DNA of 40,228 nucleotides, from positions 1 to 40,228 of IMG/VR virus record IMGVR_UViG_3300037193_001849; one strand, written 5' to 3'. This document shows positions 13,192-20,553 of the stretch, in pieces. The stretch is from a virus. Every line of letters begins with the position of its first letter. The first letter of the stretch is position 1. The notes below the pieces were generated by a model. It did no database searches, was not told where the DNA came from, and saw only the letters and a program-made list of their open reading frames with translations. The position numbers and the translations under genes were made by a program.

Positions 13192-14598
13192 ATGGCCCGT
13201 CCGCCCGCGCCCGCTGCTGAGCCCCGCCACCCCCGTGGCGGGGCTGGTGGCGTGGGGCGCGGGCAGTGGGTGCGCTACCCGCTGCGGGTCGTCGTCGACA
13301 CCGTCGCGTACGCGGACGCCGACACGAAGGTCTACGGCAAGGTCAAGGCCCTCTCGAAGAACCGTGCCTGCGAGGCCTCCGTGGCCAAGCTCGCCGAGTA
13401 CACCGGCCTGTCCGTTTCCGCCGTCGAGAAGGCGCTCACGCGTCTGTCGAGGCCCGCGAAGACCGACGGCGTGCGGGAGCTGACCCGCCGCCAGCGATCC
13501 CACAAGGGCACGGGAACGGGCCGTACGAACGAGCGCACCACCCGGTCCCTGGAGGACGACGAGCGGTACGTCTACGCGCCCGTGCGGGCCGCTGACACCC
13601 TGCGCGGCACCCTGCACCGCCTGTACCTCCTCCTGCGCTACACCACGCTCATCGAGCACCGTGACCTCACCCTCGCCGAGATCGGCGAGGCCCTGCGCCA
13701 CCACGGCGGCAGCCGCGTCGGCGAGGCTCTCCACGAGCGCACCGCCGCCCTCCTCCTGGACGAACTGGAGGCTGCTGGCTGGATCACCCAGGACAAGCGC
13801 GGCGGCTACCGCGGCCGCCACCAAGTCACCGTCCACGACGACCCCGTCCGCCTGGTCGACGACCCCGACGGCACCCCGCCCCCGCCCGGCACACCAGCGC
13901 CCTCGACTCCCGGTGATGAGTGCGGGGCGGCTCCCGATCTTGAGTGCGGGGCCCCCGCGTATAAGGAAGACCAGCAACTGACTGACGCTGAGAAGACGGA
14001 GCCGAGTGGGGGTGTCCGCCGTAGGCGAGGTGACCGTAAGTGGGCGCCCGAACCTGTGGATACCTTCGGTAACCCGATCGCGCGTGAAACTTTCCCCGCC
14101 GAAATTAAGCCCTGGCCACGCCCGTACGACGGGCCCGCGCTGACGCTCTCGCCTCGCGTCTGGTGGGTCCTGGAGCCCGTCCACGCGCTGCTTCCCGGCA
14201 TCAGCCCGTACCTGATGCGCCGCATCGCCCGCGACGTCGGCCGCCAGCTCGACGCCGGTGTCCTCGCCGAGGACCTCCGCGACCAGATCCAGCACCGCCG
14301 AGCCCGTACCGACACCGAGCAGATCACCGACCCCGGACGGTGGCTCCTCGGCGTCGCCGTCGCCCGCTGGCCCTCCCGCTGCGGCCTCGCCGACTGCACC
14401 GACGGATTCCTGCGCCACACCGGCCTGCCCTGCAAGGCCTGCGCCGACGCCCCACACGGCCCCGTACGCGGACACCCACCGCCCACCCCGGCCGCCACCG
14501 CCCTGCAGGAGTGCCCCAGCTGCCACGCCCCCTACCGGCCACCCCTGAGACACCCCAACTGCCGCCTCTGCCACCACCCGCTCACCACCACCGCCTGA
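13192..14598 (+). CDS. Replication-initiator-like winged-helix protein (468 aa)
   Basis: The largest early gene. Residues about 25-110 (VVDTVAYADADTKVYGKVKA, ASVAKLAEYTGLSVSAVEKA) form a winged-helix domain, and a second similar segment lies at about 145-220 (HRDLTLAEIGEALR, LLDELEAAGWITQD). A low-complexity linker (about 225-290) follows, then a helical C-terminal domain and two Cys pairs near the end (CKAC; CPSCHAP with CRLCHHP). This arrangement matches phage replication initiators such as lambda O in plan, not clearly in sequence. The ATG at 13192 has a weak ribosome binding site; a GTG at 13249-13251 region is too far in to keep the first domain whole. The linker DNA holds origin-like repeats. 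Confidence 0.75.
   Translation: MARPPAPAAEPRHPRGGAGGVGRGQWVRYPLRVVVDTVAYADADTKVYGKVKALSKNRACEASVAKLAEYTGLSVSAVEKALTRLSRPAKTDGVRELTRRQRSHKGTGTGRTNERTTRSLEDDERYVYAPVRAADTLRGTLHRLYLLLRYTTLIEHRDLTLAEIGEALRHHGGSRVGEALHERTAALLLDELEAAGWITQDKRGGYRGRHQVTVHDDPVRLVDDPDGTPPPPGTPAPSTPGDECGAAPDLECGAPAYKEDQQLTDAEKTEPSGGVRRRRGDRKWAPEPVDTFGNPIARETFPAEIKPWPRPYDGPALTLSPRVWWVLEPVHALLPGISPYLMRRIARDVGRQLDAGVLAEDLRDQIQHRRARTDTEQITDPGRWLLGVAVARWPSRCGLADCTDGFLRHTGLPCKACADAPHGPVRGHPPPTPAATALQECPSCHAPYRPPLRHPNCRLCHHPLTTTA
13917..14063. other. Candidate replication origin inside the initiator gene
   Basis: TGAGTGCGGGGC occurs twice (13917-13928 and 13941-13952), exactly 24 bp apart. The second copy runs into a 13-bp palindrome (13946-13958). 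A less GC-rich stretch follows to about 14115, with TGTGGATAC at 14055-14063, the complement of a DnaA-box-like sequence (8 of 9 to TTATCCACA). Position in the protein's linker mirrors the lambda origin in gene O. Confidence 0.45.
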
Positions 14599-14617
14599 CC
14601 CGGAAGGACCCCGTGCA

Positions 14618-14953
14618 ATGCCCTACAACGCCCCGCGCCCCGCCCCACGCAACGGCCCCGGCACATGCCCCAGATGCCACGAGCCGGTGATCTTCTGCCT
14701 CAACTCGAACGGCAACACCCAGGCCATCAACCGCGACCGCGTCGACTACGGCAACCAAGCCGTCCGCCAAGACTCCGCCGGCCGCTGGCACGTCCGCCAG
14801 CTCACCAAAGACCGCCCCACCCTCGAAGGCAGCGAGGCCCTGCACTACCCCCACGCCCCCACCTGCCTCAACCCCGCACCCAGACCCGCCACCCGCCGCC
14901 TCTCCTCAGCCAAAGTCAAGGTCGGCGTACGGCCCGTCAGGTGGCAGCGATGA
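14618..14953 (+). CDS. Early hypothetical protein with zinc ribbon-like start (111 aa)
   Basis: The ATG at 14618 has GGAAGGA about ten bases upstream. The sequence GTCPRCHEPVIFCLNSNG places three cysteines and a histidine together, followed by NTQAINRDRVDYGNQ and a likely beta-strand-rich body with RWHVRQLTKD. A Cys near residue 87 (APTCLNP) may complete a site. Unrecognised. The stop overlaps the next ATG. Confidence 0.7.
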   Translation: MPYNAPRPAPRNGPGTCPRCHEPVIFCLNSNGNTQAINRDRVDYGNQAVRQDSAGRWHVRQLTKDRPTLEGSEALHYPHAPTCLNPAPRPATRRLSSAKVKVGVRPVRWQR

Positions 14954-15567
14954 AGATCCGCGCCGACGTCGCCGAGCTCCTGCGCGCCGGCGTCCCCTAT
15001 CGCCAGATCCGCGCACAGCTCCGCGTCGGCAACCCCACGATCATCGCCACCCGCAAAGCCATCGGCATGCCCCCAGGCCGCCCCGGCGGCCACCCCATGA
15101 GCGACGAGGAACGGCGCACCGCCGCCCTCCAGCGCCACCCCGAAGCCGTCGCCATGCTCCGCGCCGGCGCCACCTACCGGCAGATCCGCGCCGCACTCGG
15201 AATCAGCCCGCCCACCATCAGCAAAATCCGCCGCGACCTCGACATCCCCGTCCGCGAACAGCACCGCCCCGCCCGCACCACCGCCCAGGCCCTCGCCGTC
15301 CACGCCCAGCCCCACACCGACGGCCACACCCACTGGACCGGCCCCCACACCAGCCGCATGCCCCAACTCTGGGCCGAAGGCCGCTGCCACAGCGCCCTCC
15401 GCGTCGCCTTCCACCTCCACCACGGCCGCGAACCCGTCGGCCCCGTACGCCGCGGCTGCACCGACCCCGACTGCATCACCGGCGCCCACCTCACCGACCA
15501 CACCATCCGCCAAGCCAACCACCGCGCCGACCAAGCATTCGAACGCATATTCGGCGACGCGCCGTGA
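14950..15567 (+). CDS. Double-HTH protein with HNH-like zinc loop (205 aa)
   Basis: Two related HTH segments occur in tandem: LLRAGVPYRQIRAQLRVGNP at about residue 10 and MLRAGATYRQIRAALGISPP at about 65. The C-terminal part (about 130-200) contains WAEGRCHSALRVAFHLHHGR and RRGCTDPDCITGAHL. The last follows the pattern C-x4-C-(I/V)-x-P/G-x-H-L of phage HNH_3-type zinc-loop nucleases. It may be a sequence-specific DNA nuclease or a regulator derived from one. The start overlaps the previous stop (ATGA). Confidence 0.75.
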   Translation: MKIRADVAELLRAGVPYRQIRAQLRVGNPTIIATRKAIGMPPGRPGGHPMSDEERRTAALQRHPEAVAMLRAGATYRQIRAALGISPPTISKIRRDLDIPVREQHRPARTTAQALAVHAQPHTDGHTHWTGPHTSRMPQLWAEGRCHSALRVAFHLHHGREPVGPVRRGCTDPDCITGAHLTDHTIRQANHRADQAFERIFGDAP

Positions 15568-15683
15568 CGGAAGTCCTCGCCTACATCGTCCTCGTCGTCA
15601 TCACCACCGGCCTCCCACTCGCCCACTGGTCACACCACCTCTGGACCCGCCGCACCACAGCCCACACCCGCAAGGAGCCCTGA
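15564..15683 (+). CDS. Tiny membrane peptide (39 aa)
   Basis: GTGA overlap at the start; the last base of its stop is the first base of the next ATG. Residues 4-22 (VLAYIVLVVITTGLPLAHW) form one membrane helix, followed by a His/Arg-rich tail. Second example, after 7613-7720, of a coupled membrane micro-gene in the early region. Confidence 0.6.
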   Translation: MTEVLAYIVLVVITTGLPLAHWSHHLWTRRTTAHTRKEP

Positions 15684-16180
15684 TGACCGAGCCCACCACC
15701 GACGACACCCTGACCGGCCCGTACGGCACCGCCCACCGCATCCCCCGCGACACCTACACCGACAGCCACCCCGCAGGCCTCGACGCCTGGATCATCACCG
15801 CGCCCATCTGGCACCCCCTGTGGTCCCAGTACAACCTCGGCGTCGTCTCCCTCGCCGACATCCCTGGCCTGCCCCCGGCCAACCTGCAGCGCCCCGGCGT
15901 CACACACGAACTCAGCGTCGTCGCCCTCAACCCCGAACACGGCCCCTACGACGCCCACAACCTCCCCACCACAGGCCTGCGCTTCCTCACCCCCGTCAAC
16001 ATCGCCGAACAGTTCACCACCACCGACGACCAGGCCCGACACCTCGCCCGCCTGTGCGCCCGCGCCGTCGTCGACGGCGTCCTCTGCCCCGAAACCGGCG
16101 ACGCCCCCGACCACATCCGCGCCCTCTGGCACTCCGTCATCCACCAGACCCTCGAACACCCCCACCACCAGGAGCGCTGA
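15683..16180 (+). CDS. Early hypothetical protein (165 aa)
   Basis: The ATG at 15683 overlaps the previous stop, and AAGGAG lies about eight bases upstream. The protein is rich in aromatic residues in its first half (WIITAPIWHPLWSQYNLGVV) and has a Pro/His-rich middle and a helical C-terminus (DQARHLARLCARAVVDGVLC). No motif gives a function. Confidence 0.7.
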   Translation: MTEPTTDDTLTGPYGTAHRIPRDTYTDSHPAGLDAWIITAPIWHPLWSQYNLGVVSLADIPGLPPANLQRPGVTHELSVVALNPEHGPYDAHNLPTTGLRFLTPVNIAEQFTTTDDQARHLARLCARAVVDGVLCPETGDAPDHIRALWHSVIHQTLEHPHHQER

Positions 16181-16183
16181 CCC

Positions 16184-16381
16184 ATGACGTACGTCTTCAC
16201 CGACTCCGACGGCGACCACCTCCACATCACCCCGACCACCCGCTACGGCCACCCCGCGATCAACCTCCGCACCGAACGCGGCGACGGCCAGGGCGGCGCC
16301 GCCGTCGACGTGCCCCTCAACCGCCTCGAGGAACTCGTCGCAGGCCTGCGCGACACCGGCCGCCAAGCCTCCACCCAGTAG
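16184..16381 (+). CDS. Small hypothetical protein (65 aa)
   Basis: The start lies three bases after the previous stop, with CCAGGAGCGCTGACC upstream giving AGGAG at a suitable distance. The sequence begins with a beta-rich part (TYVFTDSDGDHLHITPTT) and ends in a helix (PLNRLEELVAGLRDTG). Unrecognised. It closes a transcription segment before the palindrome at 16388. Confidence 0.65.
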   Translation: MTYVFTDSDGDHLHITPTTRYGHPAINLRTERGDGQGGAAVDVPLNRLEELVAGLRDTGRQASTQ

Positions 16382-16387
16382 CCCCGC

Positions 16388-16450
16388 CTCGCGCGCACGC
16401 GCGCGCCTGCGATTGCGCGCGCGGTAACCGCAGGCACGCGTGCGCGCGAG
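16388..16450. terminator. Large CG-alternating palindrome
   Basis: A perfect 14-bp outer stem (16388-16401 with 16437-16450) and a 7-bp inner stem (16405-16411 with 16429-16435) flank a 17-nt centre. Much of the arms is alternating C/A and G, prone to Z-DNA or cruciform. It lies in a 128-base gap and may terminate transcription, but its size leaves other roles open. Confidence 0.6.
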
Positions 16451-16509
16451 ACCAACACCCCTACCCACCAGTACGAATGGCCGCAGCGCCCCGGCAGGAA
16501 AGAACGATC

Positions 16510-16908
16510 ATGAGATTCGACTTCGAGCCCATCACAACCGCCTTCCAGGCCGACAACGTGGGCGTCACCCTCGCCACCCAGAGCAGATGCGAGCACGGTC
16601 ACCTCGCCTTCGGCCTCAACTTCCCCGGCCGCTGGATCGGCCAGAACACCAGCGGCCTGATCACACCGCTCCCGGTCATCCTGGCCCGCTGCACCGCCAG
16701 CCACATGATCGGAGCCATCAACGCCTTCATCGCCGCCACCGAAGGCCCCGAAGCCGCCACCGCCTTCAACCACGAAGCGATCGCCGCCTTCGACGAACTC
16801 GCCCCGGTCATCCACCAGCTCCACGCCCAGGGCCGGGACTGCTGCCAGGCCGCCTACCTCACCGGCGGCCGCGAACACACCTGCGCCCAGAACGGAACCC
16901 AGAAGTGA
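16510..16908 (+). CDS. Early hypothetical protein (132 aa)
   Basis: The ATG at 16510 has AGGAAAG about eight bases upstream and is the first gene after the palindrome. The sequence is helical, with five to six Cys/His-flanked positions (SRCEHGHLAF, ARCTASHM, GRDCCQAAYL, EHTCAQ). The run AAYLTGGREHTCAQ resembles a zinc-binding tail. No family recognised. Confidence 0.7.
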   Translation: MRFDFEPITTAFQADNVGVTLATQSRCEHGHLAFGLNFPGRWIGQNTSGLITPLPVILARCTASHMIGAINAFIAATEGPEAATAFNHEAIAAFDELAPVIHQLHAQGRDCCQAAYLTGGREHTCAQNGTQK

Positions 16909-17423
16909 CCGCCGACGACCACACCTGCTACATCCGGTCCACGATCGACCCCGAGACCCGCAAGGGCGCCTGCCTGCTTCGCTGGGGCCCCATCACCGCG
17001 CTCCTGGCGCCCGAAGAGGTCCTCACCACCGCACGCGACCTCATGGCAGCGGCGGCCGCCGCCGAGACGGACATCGCGCTCATCCACGCCTTCCGCCAGG
17101 AGCTCGGCCTCGACCTCAACACCATCGGCCACATGGTCCTCAACGTCCGGCGCCACCGCCCCACCCCCACGGGCAAGCCCGCGCTGCGGATAACCGCCGT
17201 CGCCGGCGCCAAGACCGGCCGCCCGTACGTCCACATCGCCCGCGGCTCCCAGAAAGGCGAACTCACCCCCGACGAGGCCCGCGAGATGGCCGTCCACTGG
17301 ACCGAGGCCGCCACCGCCGCCCAGATCGACGTCCGCCTCCGCTACGCCCTCGGCGAGTGGGGCCACCTCACCCCGGACCAGATCGAGGACCTCTTCGCAC
17401 TCCTGCAGAAAGCCCAGCGATGA
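16905..17423 (+). CDS. Early hypothetical protein (172 aa)
   Basis: GTGA overlap at the start and ATGA at the end. It has a beta-rich first part (CLLRWGPITALLAPEEVL), a long Ala-rich helix (ARDLMAAAAAAETDIALIHA) and a second alpha/beta half (KPALRITAVAGAKTGRPYVH). Sequence spacing suggests two related halves, one of them followed by HWTEAATAAQIDVRL, perhaps an internal duplication. Unrecognised. Confidence 0.7.
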   Translation: MTADDHTCYIRSTIDPETRKGACLLRWGPITALLAPEEVLTTARDLMAAAAAAETDIALIHAFRQELGLDLNTIGHMVLNVRRHRPTPTGKPALRITAVAGAKTGRPYVHIARGSQKGELTPDEAREMAVHWTEAATAAQIDVRLRYALGEWGHLTPDQIEDLFALLQKAQR

Positions 17424-18151
17424 ACACCTGCACCACCCCCGACTGCGGACGCACCCTCGACACCCAGAGAAGCCGCCGCCTGTGCCACCGCTGCGCCGAC
17501 CGCCTCACCGCCAAGCTTCACGAACTCCAATGGCAGCTCCCGCACCTGCGCGCCAGCCTGCAGCACGACCGCGCCCCCACCACCGGCACCATCCACGGCG
17601 GCCGCGCCCACTCACCCCTTCCCGCCCGCGCCGACGTCCTTAACCTCCTCGGCGCAGGCGCCAACACCACCCTCACTGACCCCTACAACGAGGCCCACGC
17701 CGACCAGACCGGCCCCCTGCCCATCGACACCATGCTCTGCGGCTGGGCCGAGATCCTCACCGACCACATCGGCCTCGCCGACACCCCCTGGCGACGCCCT
17801 GGCCACACCTGGGCCGCCTGGCACATCGCCTACCTCCCCTGGACGGTGAGCGCGGAGTGGGCCGGCCTCTTCCTCACCGAACTTGACGACATCGTGGGGC
17901 GCGTACGCCGCATCACCCACACCGAACCCCAGCGCCACCTGCAGGACGCACCCTGCCCCAACTGCGACGCCTTCGCCCTCGTCGACGAGGACTGGGCCCC
18001 GTACATCGAATGCGAAGTCTGCGAACGGCTCCTCACCCGCACCGAATACGCCGAACACGCTCGCCAGGTCCTGCCGCAGCTGTACCGCACCGCCCTCGCT
18101 ATCCACATGGCCCAGCAGGCCCCCGAGGCCGTACCGGTCCCGGAAGGATGA
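17420..18151 (+). CDS. Zinc-finger protein (243 aa)
   Basis: The N-terminus has CTTPDCGRTLDTQRSRRLC followed by HRC, a likely four-cysteine site at residues 4-26. The C-terminal part has CPNCDAFALVDEDW and CEVCERLLT, a second four-cysteine ribbon followed by a helix (RTEYAEHARQVLPQLYR). Between them is a Trp-rich helical region. This plan is familiar among actinophage early proteins, but the role is unknown. The start overlaps the previous stop (ATGA). Confidence 0.75.
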   Translation: MNTCTTPDCGRTLDTQRSRRLCHRCADRLTAKLHELQWQLPHLRASLQHDRAPTTGTIHGGRAHSPLPARADVLNLLGAGANTTLTDPYNEAHADQTGPLPIDTMLCGWAEILTDHIGLADTPWRRPGHTWAAWHIAYLPWTVSAEWAGLFLTELDDIVGRVRRITHTEPQRHLQDAPCPNCDAFALVDEDWAPYIECEVCERLLTRTEYAEHARQVLPQLYRTALAIHMAQQAPEAVPVPEG

Positions 18152-18158
18152 GACCCGG

Positions 18159-18461
18159 ATGCGAACACCGCCCCGCAACCCTCGCCCGAACGACGGCGAA
18201 CTCCGCTGCCACGCCCGCACCTGGCCCACAGACCCGCCCTGCCCGCACCCCGCCGCCTGGCACATCGCATGGCTCCTCGCACCACGCGGCCACTTCTCCC
18301 TCACCTGCGAGCAGCACACGGCCCAACTCGCAGCCGTGTACGACTGGGTGGACCGGCACCCAGCAGACATCATGTGCGCCATGCCCGGCACCGGCTGGCT
18401 GACTGGTACAGCGCCGAGCCGCTGCGTCCTCGCCCCGACGGCCCAACTCGCAGAAGGATGA
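18159..18461 (+). CDS. Small Cys/His-rich hypothetical protein (100 aa)
   Basis: The ATG at 18159 lies eight bases after the previous stop with GGAAGGA upstream. It contains CHARTWPTDPPCPHPAAWH and FSLTCEQHTAQLAAVYDWVD, a Cys/His pattern like small actinophage zinc-binding proteins. A second ATG at 18148 opens another frame of 84 codons over the same DNA, with a low-complexity Ser/Thr/Pro product; I prefer the 18159 frame. Confidence 0.7.
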   Translation: MRTPPRNPRPNDGELRCHARTWPTDPPCPHPAAWHIAWLLAPRGHFSLTCEQHTAQLAAVYDWVDRHPADIMCAMPGTGWLTGTAPSRCVLAPTAQLAEG

Positions 18462-18465
18462 CCCT

Positions 18466-18786
18466 ATGGAAGACCTCGCAGAATGGCTGCGTGCCCAGTT
18501 CGACGAGGACGAGCGGATCGCACGCGGTTGCAGCGGCATGGAGTGGTGGGAGCATCCGAAGAACTGGGTGAGCGCTCCACCGTTGAACCGCATTGCCGTG
18601 GTGGTGCATGACGGCGATCGCGGCCACATCGCCCGCCATGATCCAGCGCGGGTGTTGCGCGAGATCGACGCCAAGCGGCAGATCCTTGACACGCTGCACG
18701 AGGAAGGCGGCGACCGCATGTTCGCGGACATCTTCCGGCTGCTTGCACTGCCGTACCTGGACCGGCCCGGCTACCGCGAGGAATGA
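18466..18786 (+). CDS. DUF6221 family protein (106 aa)
   Basis: The sequence runs from MEDLAEWLRAQFDEDERIAR through HIARHDPARVLREIDAKRQI to LALPYLDRPGYREE, the layout of DUF6221, a family very common in Streptomyces genomes and phages. Its function is unknown. AAGGATG lies at 18454-18460, overlapping the previous stop, with the ATG at 18466. It is full length. It closes the main early run; a gap with two hairpins follows. Confidence 0.9.
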   Translation: MEDLAEWLRAQFDEDERIARGCSGMEWWEHPKNWVSAPPLNRIAVVVHDGDRGHIARHDPARVLREIDAKRQILDTLHEEGGDRMFADIFRLLALPYLDRPGYREE

Positions 18787-18904
18787 CGACCCTAGCCCGT
18801 AGCCCTGTGCCACACTGGCCGCAACGGCAGGACGCGCACGCCGGAGCCGCTCGACGGCCAAGGTCTCCCGGGGCCCGCGCATGGCCACCCACGGCCGCTT
18901 CACA

Positions 18905-18935
18905 CGGCCCGCCACGCCCCCGTCGTGGCGGGCCG
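18905..18935. terminator. Terminator hairpin after the early region
   Basis: A perfect 12-bp stem (18905-18916 with 18924-18935) and a 7-nt loop, about 120 bases after the DUF6221 gene. Confidence 0.7.
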
Positions 18936-19125
18936 CCGCGTTGCCGCTGGACAAAGATCCGGCCACGGTGTGAACATGACGACAGCACCACACGTGCGCC
19001 CACTTCACAGAACTCCCACATCGGGTGGCGCTCAGGGAAGGGTTGACCGGCCCCGGCCTACGGGCCGCAGCGCCGGCGGGCTACCGCGAGCCTCAAGAGC
19101 GGTCCCTGCCACCCCACCACAGAAA

Positions 19126-19164
19126 GCCGCAGCCCCAGACCTCTATCGGGCCTGGGGCTGCGGC
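19126..19164. terminator. Hairpin before the HTH gene at 19198
   Basis: A perfect 13-bp stem (19126-19138 with 19152-19164) and a 13-nt loop. It would end early transcripts or sit in the leader of the next gene. Confidence 0.65.
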
Positions 19165-19197
19165 GTGTTCACCGGGAGAGCAAGGGGGAACCTGCGC

Positions 19198-19446
19198 ATG
19201 GCCGAGCAGCTGTACACCGGCACCCAGGCCGCCGAGCTCGCGACCCAGTGGCGCCGCCGCGTCTCCGCCGGCGCCAAGACAGTGAGCCGCTCAGCGATCT
19301 GCAACTGGGTCGCCCGCGGCCACCTCCCCGTCGCAGGCCTCGACGAACGCCGCCGCCCCCTCTACAAGCTCGCCGACCTCGCCCGCGCCGAGAAAGCCAC
19401 CCGGGACATAGCCCTGCACCCCGAACTCGCCACCCGCCGCGCCTGA
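19198..19446 (+). CDS. Small MerR-type HTH protein (82 aa)
   Basis: The ATG at 19198 has AAGGGGGAA about eight bases upstream; upstream in-frame codons run through the hairpin and are unlikely. The core SRSAICNWVARGHLPVAGLD followed by YKLADLARAEK is a helix-turn-helix of the DNA-binding excisionase/MerR type. It may control late genes or be a second directionality factor candidate. It converges on the PH-SHOCT gene with only three bases between the stops. Confidence 0.75.
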   Translation: MAEQLYTGTQAAELATQWRRRVSAGAKTVSRSAICNWVARGHLPVAGLDERRRPLYKLADLARAEKATRDIALHPELATRRA

Positions 19447-19449
19447 CAC

Positions 19450-20001
19450 CTACAGGCTGTCGAGGATCTTCGTCCTCCGGTCCCGGTACTCCTCATCCGT
19501 GATCGCCCCAGCAGCCCGCAGCTGGTCCAGCGTCGCCAGCCGCGTACCGACGTCCTGAGCAACCGCCGCAGACGGCGCTGCGGCCGCCCCGGCGGGACCC
19601 GCAGGCGGCGTACCAGGCTGGGCGAGCCGGGCCCGCAGCGCATCGGCGAGGGCCTTGCCCTGGTCCTTCGGCATCTGCTTGATCTCAGCCTTGTTGCCCG
19701 ACGCGAACACGACCAGCGTCCCCGAGATCATCGATCCCGACCACTGCACCGAACTGATCCGCGCATACGGGAAGTCCTCGATCTGCTGGCCCAACATCCC
19801 ATGCCGGAAGAAGATCAGCCGCTGACTGGTCATCACCACCAGACCGTTCCCCTTGTCGTACAGCCCGGTCGCCAGCATCTCGACCGTCTCGCCCTCCCAC
19901 AGCACCTCGGGAAGACGCTGGATCTCCCGCTTCGCACCGAACGTGCTCTGCAGCCGCTCGGCCGCCGCATCGATGTCTGGCCGTACGTCGAACTTCGCCA
20001 T
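19450..20001 (-). CDS. PH-like and SHOCT domain protein (183 aa)
   Basis: Residues about 35-125 form a bacterial PH-like domain (VEMLATGLYDKGNGLVVMTS, RLIFFRHG, ARISSVQWSGSM). A Pro/Ala linker follows, and residues 155-181 are a SHOCT module (TLDQLRAAGAITDEEYRDRR). Both are common in actinobacteria, where SHOCT serves as an oligomerisation tail. GAGG lies six bases before the ATG at 20001; an in-frame GTG/ATG four codons earlier is less likely. It is the only minus-strand gene outside the lysogeny module, which is typical of a moron expressed from the prophage. The role could be envelope modification or exclusion; that is inference. Confidence 0.85.
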   Translation of the reverse strand: MAKFDVRPDIDAAAERLQSTFGAKREIQRLPEVLWEGETVEMLATGLYDKGNGLVVMTSQRLIFFRHGMLGQQIEDFPYARISSVQWSGSMISGTLVVFASGNKAEIKQMPKDQGKALADALRARLAQPGTPPAGPAGAAAAPSAAVAQDVGTRLATLDQLRAAGAITDEEYRDRRTKILDSL

Positions 20002-20154
20002 CAGGGACCTCACTTCACTTCACCAGGGCCGGAAGACGCGACCTGTGTGGGGCCATAGCCGCGAGCACAACGTGGGGGAACACCGAGCGTATCGGCGCAC
20101 ACCCGGAGCAGCGCCCGATCCGCACAAGACCACCCAGGGCCGGGTGGAGGGGAG

Positions 20155-20190
20155 GGTGCCGTCCGGGAGTTGGGGCTTCCGGACGGCACC
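20155..20190. terminator. Hairpin upstream of the HNH gene
   Basis: A perfect 12-bp stem (20155-20166 with 20179-20190) and a 12-nt loop separate the PH-SHOCT promoter region from the late genes. The 213-base gap 20002-20214 holds nothing else I can name; the cos site may lie here or at 20950-21144. Confidence 0.65.
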
Positions 20191-20214
20191 GCCGCACGAG
20201 AGGAGCCCGGTGCC

Positions 20215-20523
20215 ATGGCCGACCGCTCCGAACTCACCACGTACAAGTTCCGCCAGCTGCGCGCCCGCATCCTCGCCGACTCCGACGTCTGCATCGTGTG
20301 CGGCCACGGCGCCTCCGACGCCGTCGACCACATCCACCCCGTCGCCCGCGGCGGCGCCCGCCTCGACCCCGACAACCTCGCCCCCATCCACGGCACCAAC
20401 GGCTGCCCCACCTGCGGCCGCAAATGCAACAACGAGAAAGGCGACAAGCCCCTCTCCGAAGTGAGACGGCTCGTCACCTCCGTCGATTGGTACGCCGGAC
20501 CTGACGCCGCCGGCATTACCTGA
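20215..20523 (+). CDS. HNH endonuclease beside terminase (102 aa)
   Basis: The HNH fold is clear: zinc cysteines CIVC (26-29) and CPTC (64-67), the catalytic Asp38-His39 in VDHIHPVARGG, Asn54, and the third motif with HGTNG and CNNEKGDKP. HNH proteins next to terminase take part in DNA cutting during packaging of cos-type phages, stimulating the large terminase. The ATG at 20215 has AGAGGAG about ten bases upstream. Its position first in the late block supports the packaging role. Confidence 0.92.
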   Translation: MADRSELTTYKFRQLRARILADSDVCIVCGHGASDAVDHIHPVARGGARLDPDNLAPIHGTNGCPTCGRKCNNEKGDKPLSEVRRLVTSVDWYAGPDAAGIT

Positions 20524-20553
20524 CCCCGCCCCTCCGCCCCACCCGAGGCACCT

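Larger units (their letters stand above)
18787..19197. other. 411-base gap with two hairpins
   Basis: I see no convincing gene. A frame of 87 codons from an ATG at 18783 overlaps the DUF6221 stop but has a low-complexity product. A 30-codon frame at 18881-18973 (MATHGRFTRPATPP...) reads more like protein but has a weak ribosome binding site and contains the first hairpin. Two terminator hairpins lie at 18905-18935 and 19126-19164. Confidence 0.5.

Noticed and set aside
18148-18402. 84-codon frame starting by ATGA overlap after the 243-aa gene
   Set aside because: Product is a low-complexity Ser/Thr/Pro sequence; the 18159 frame over the same DNA has Cys/His motifs and a better product.
18783-19046. 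87-codon frame overlapping the DUF6221 stop
   Set aside because: Low-complexity product crossing a 12-bp terminator hairpin; kept only as a remark in the gap entry.
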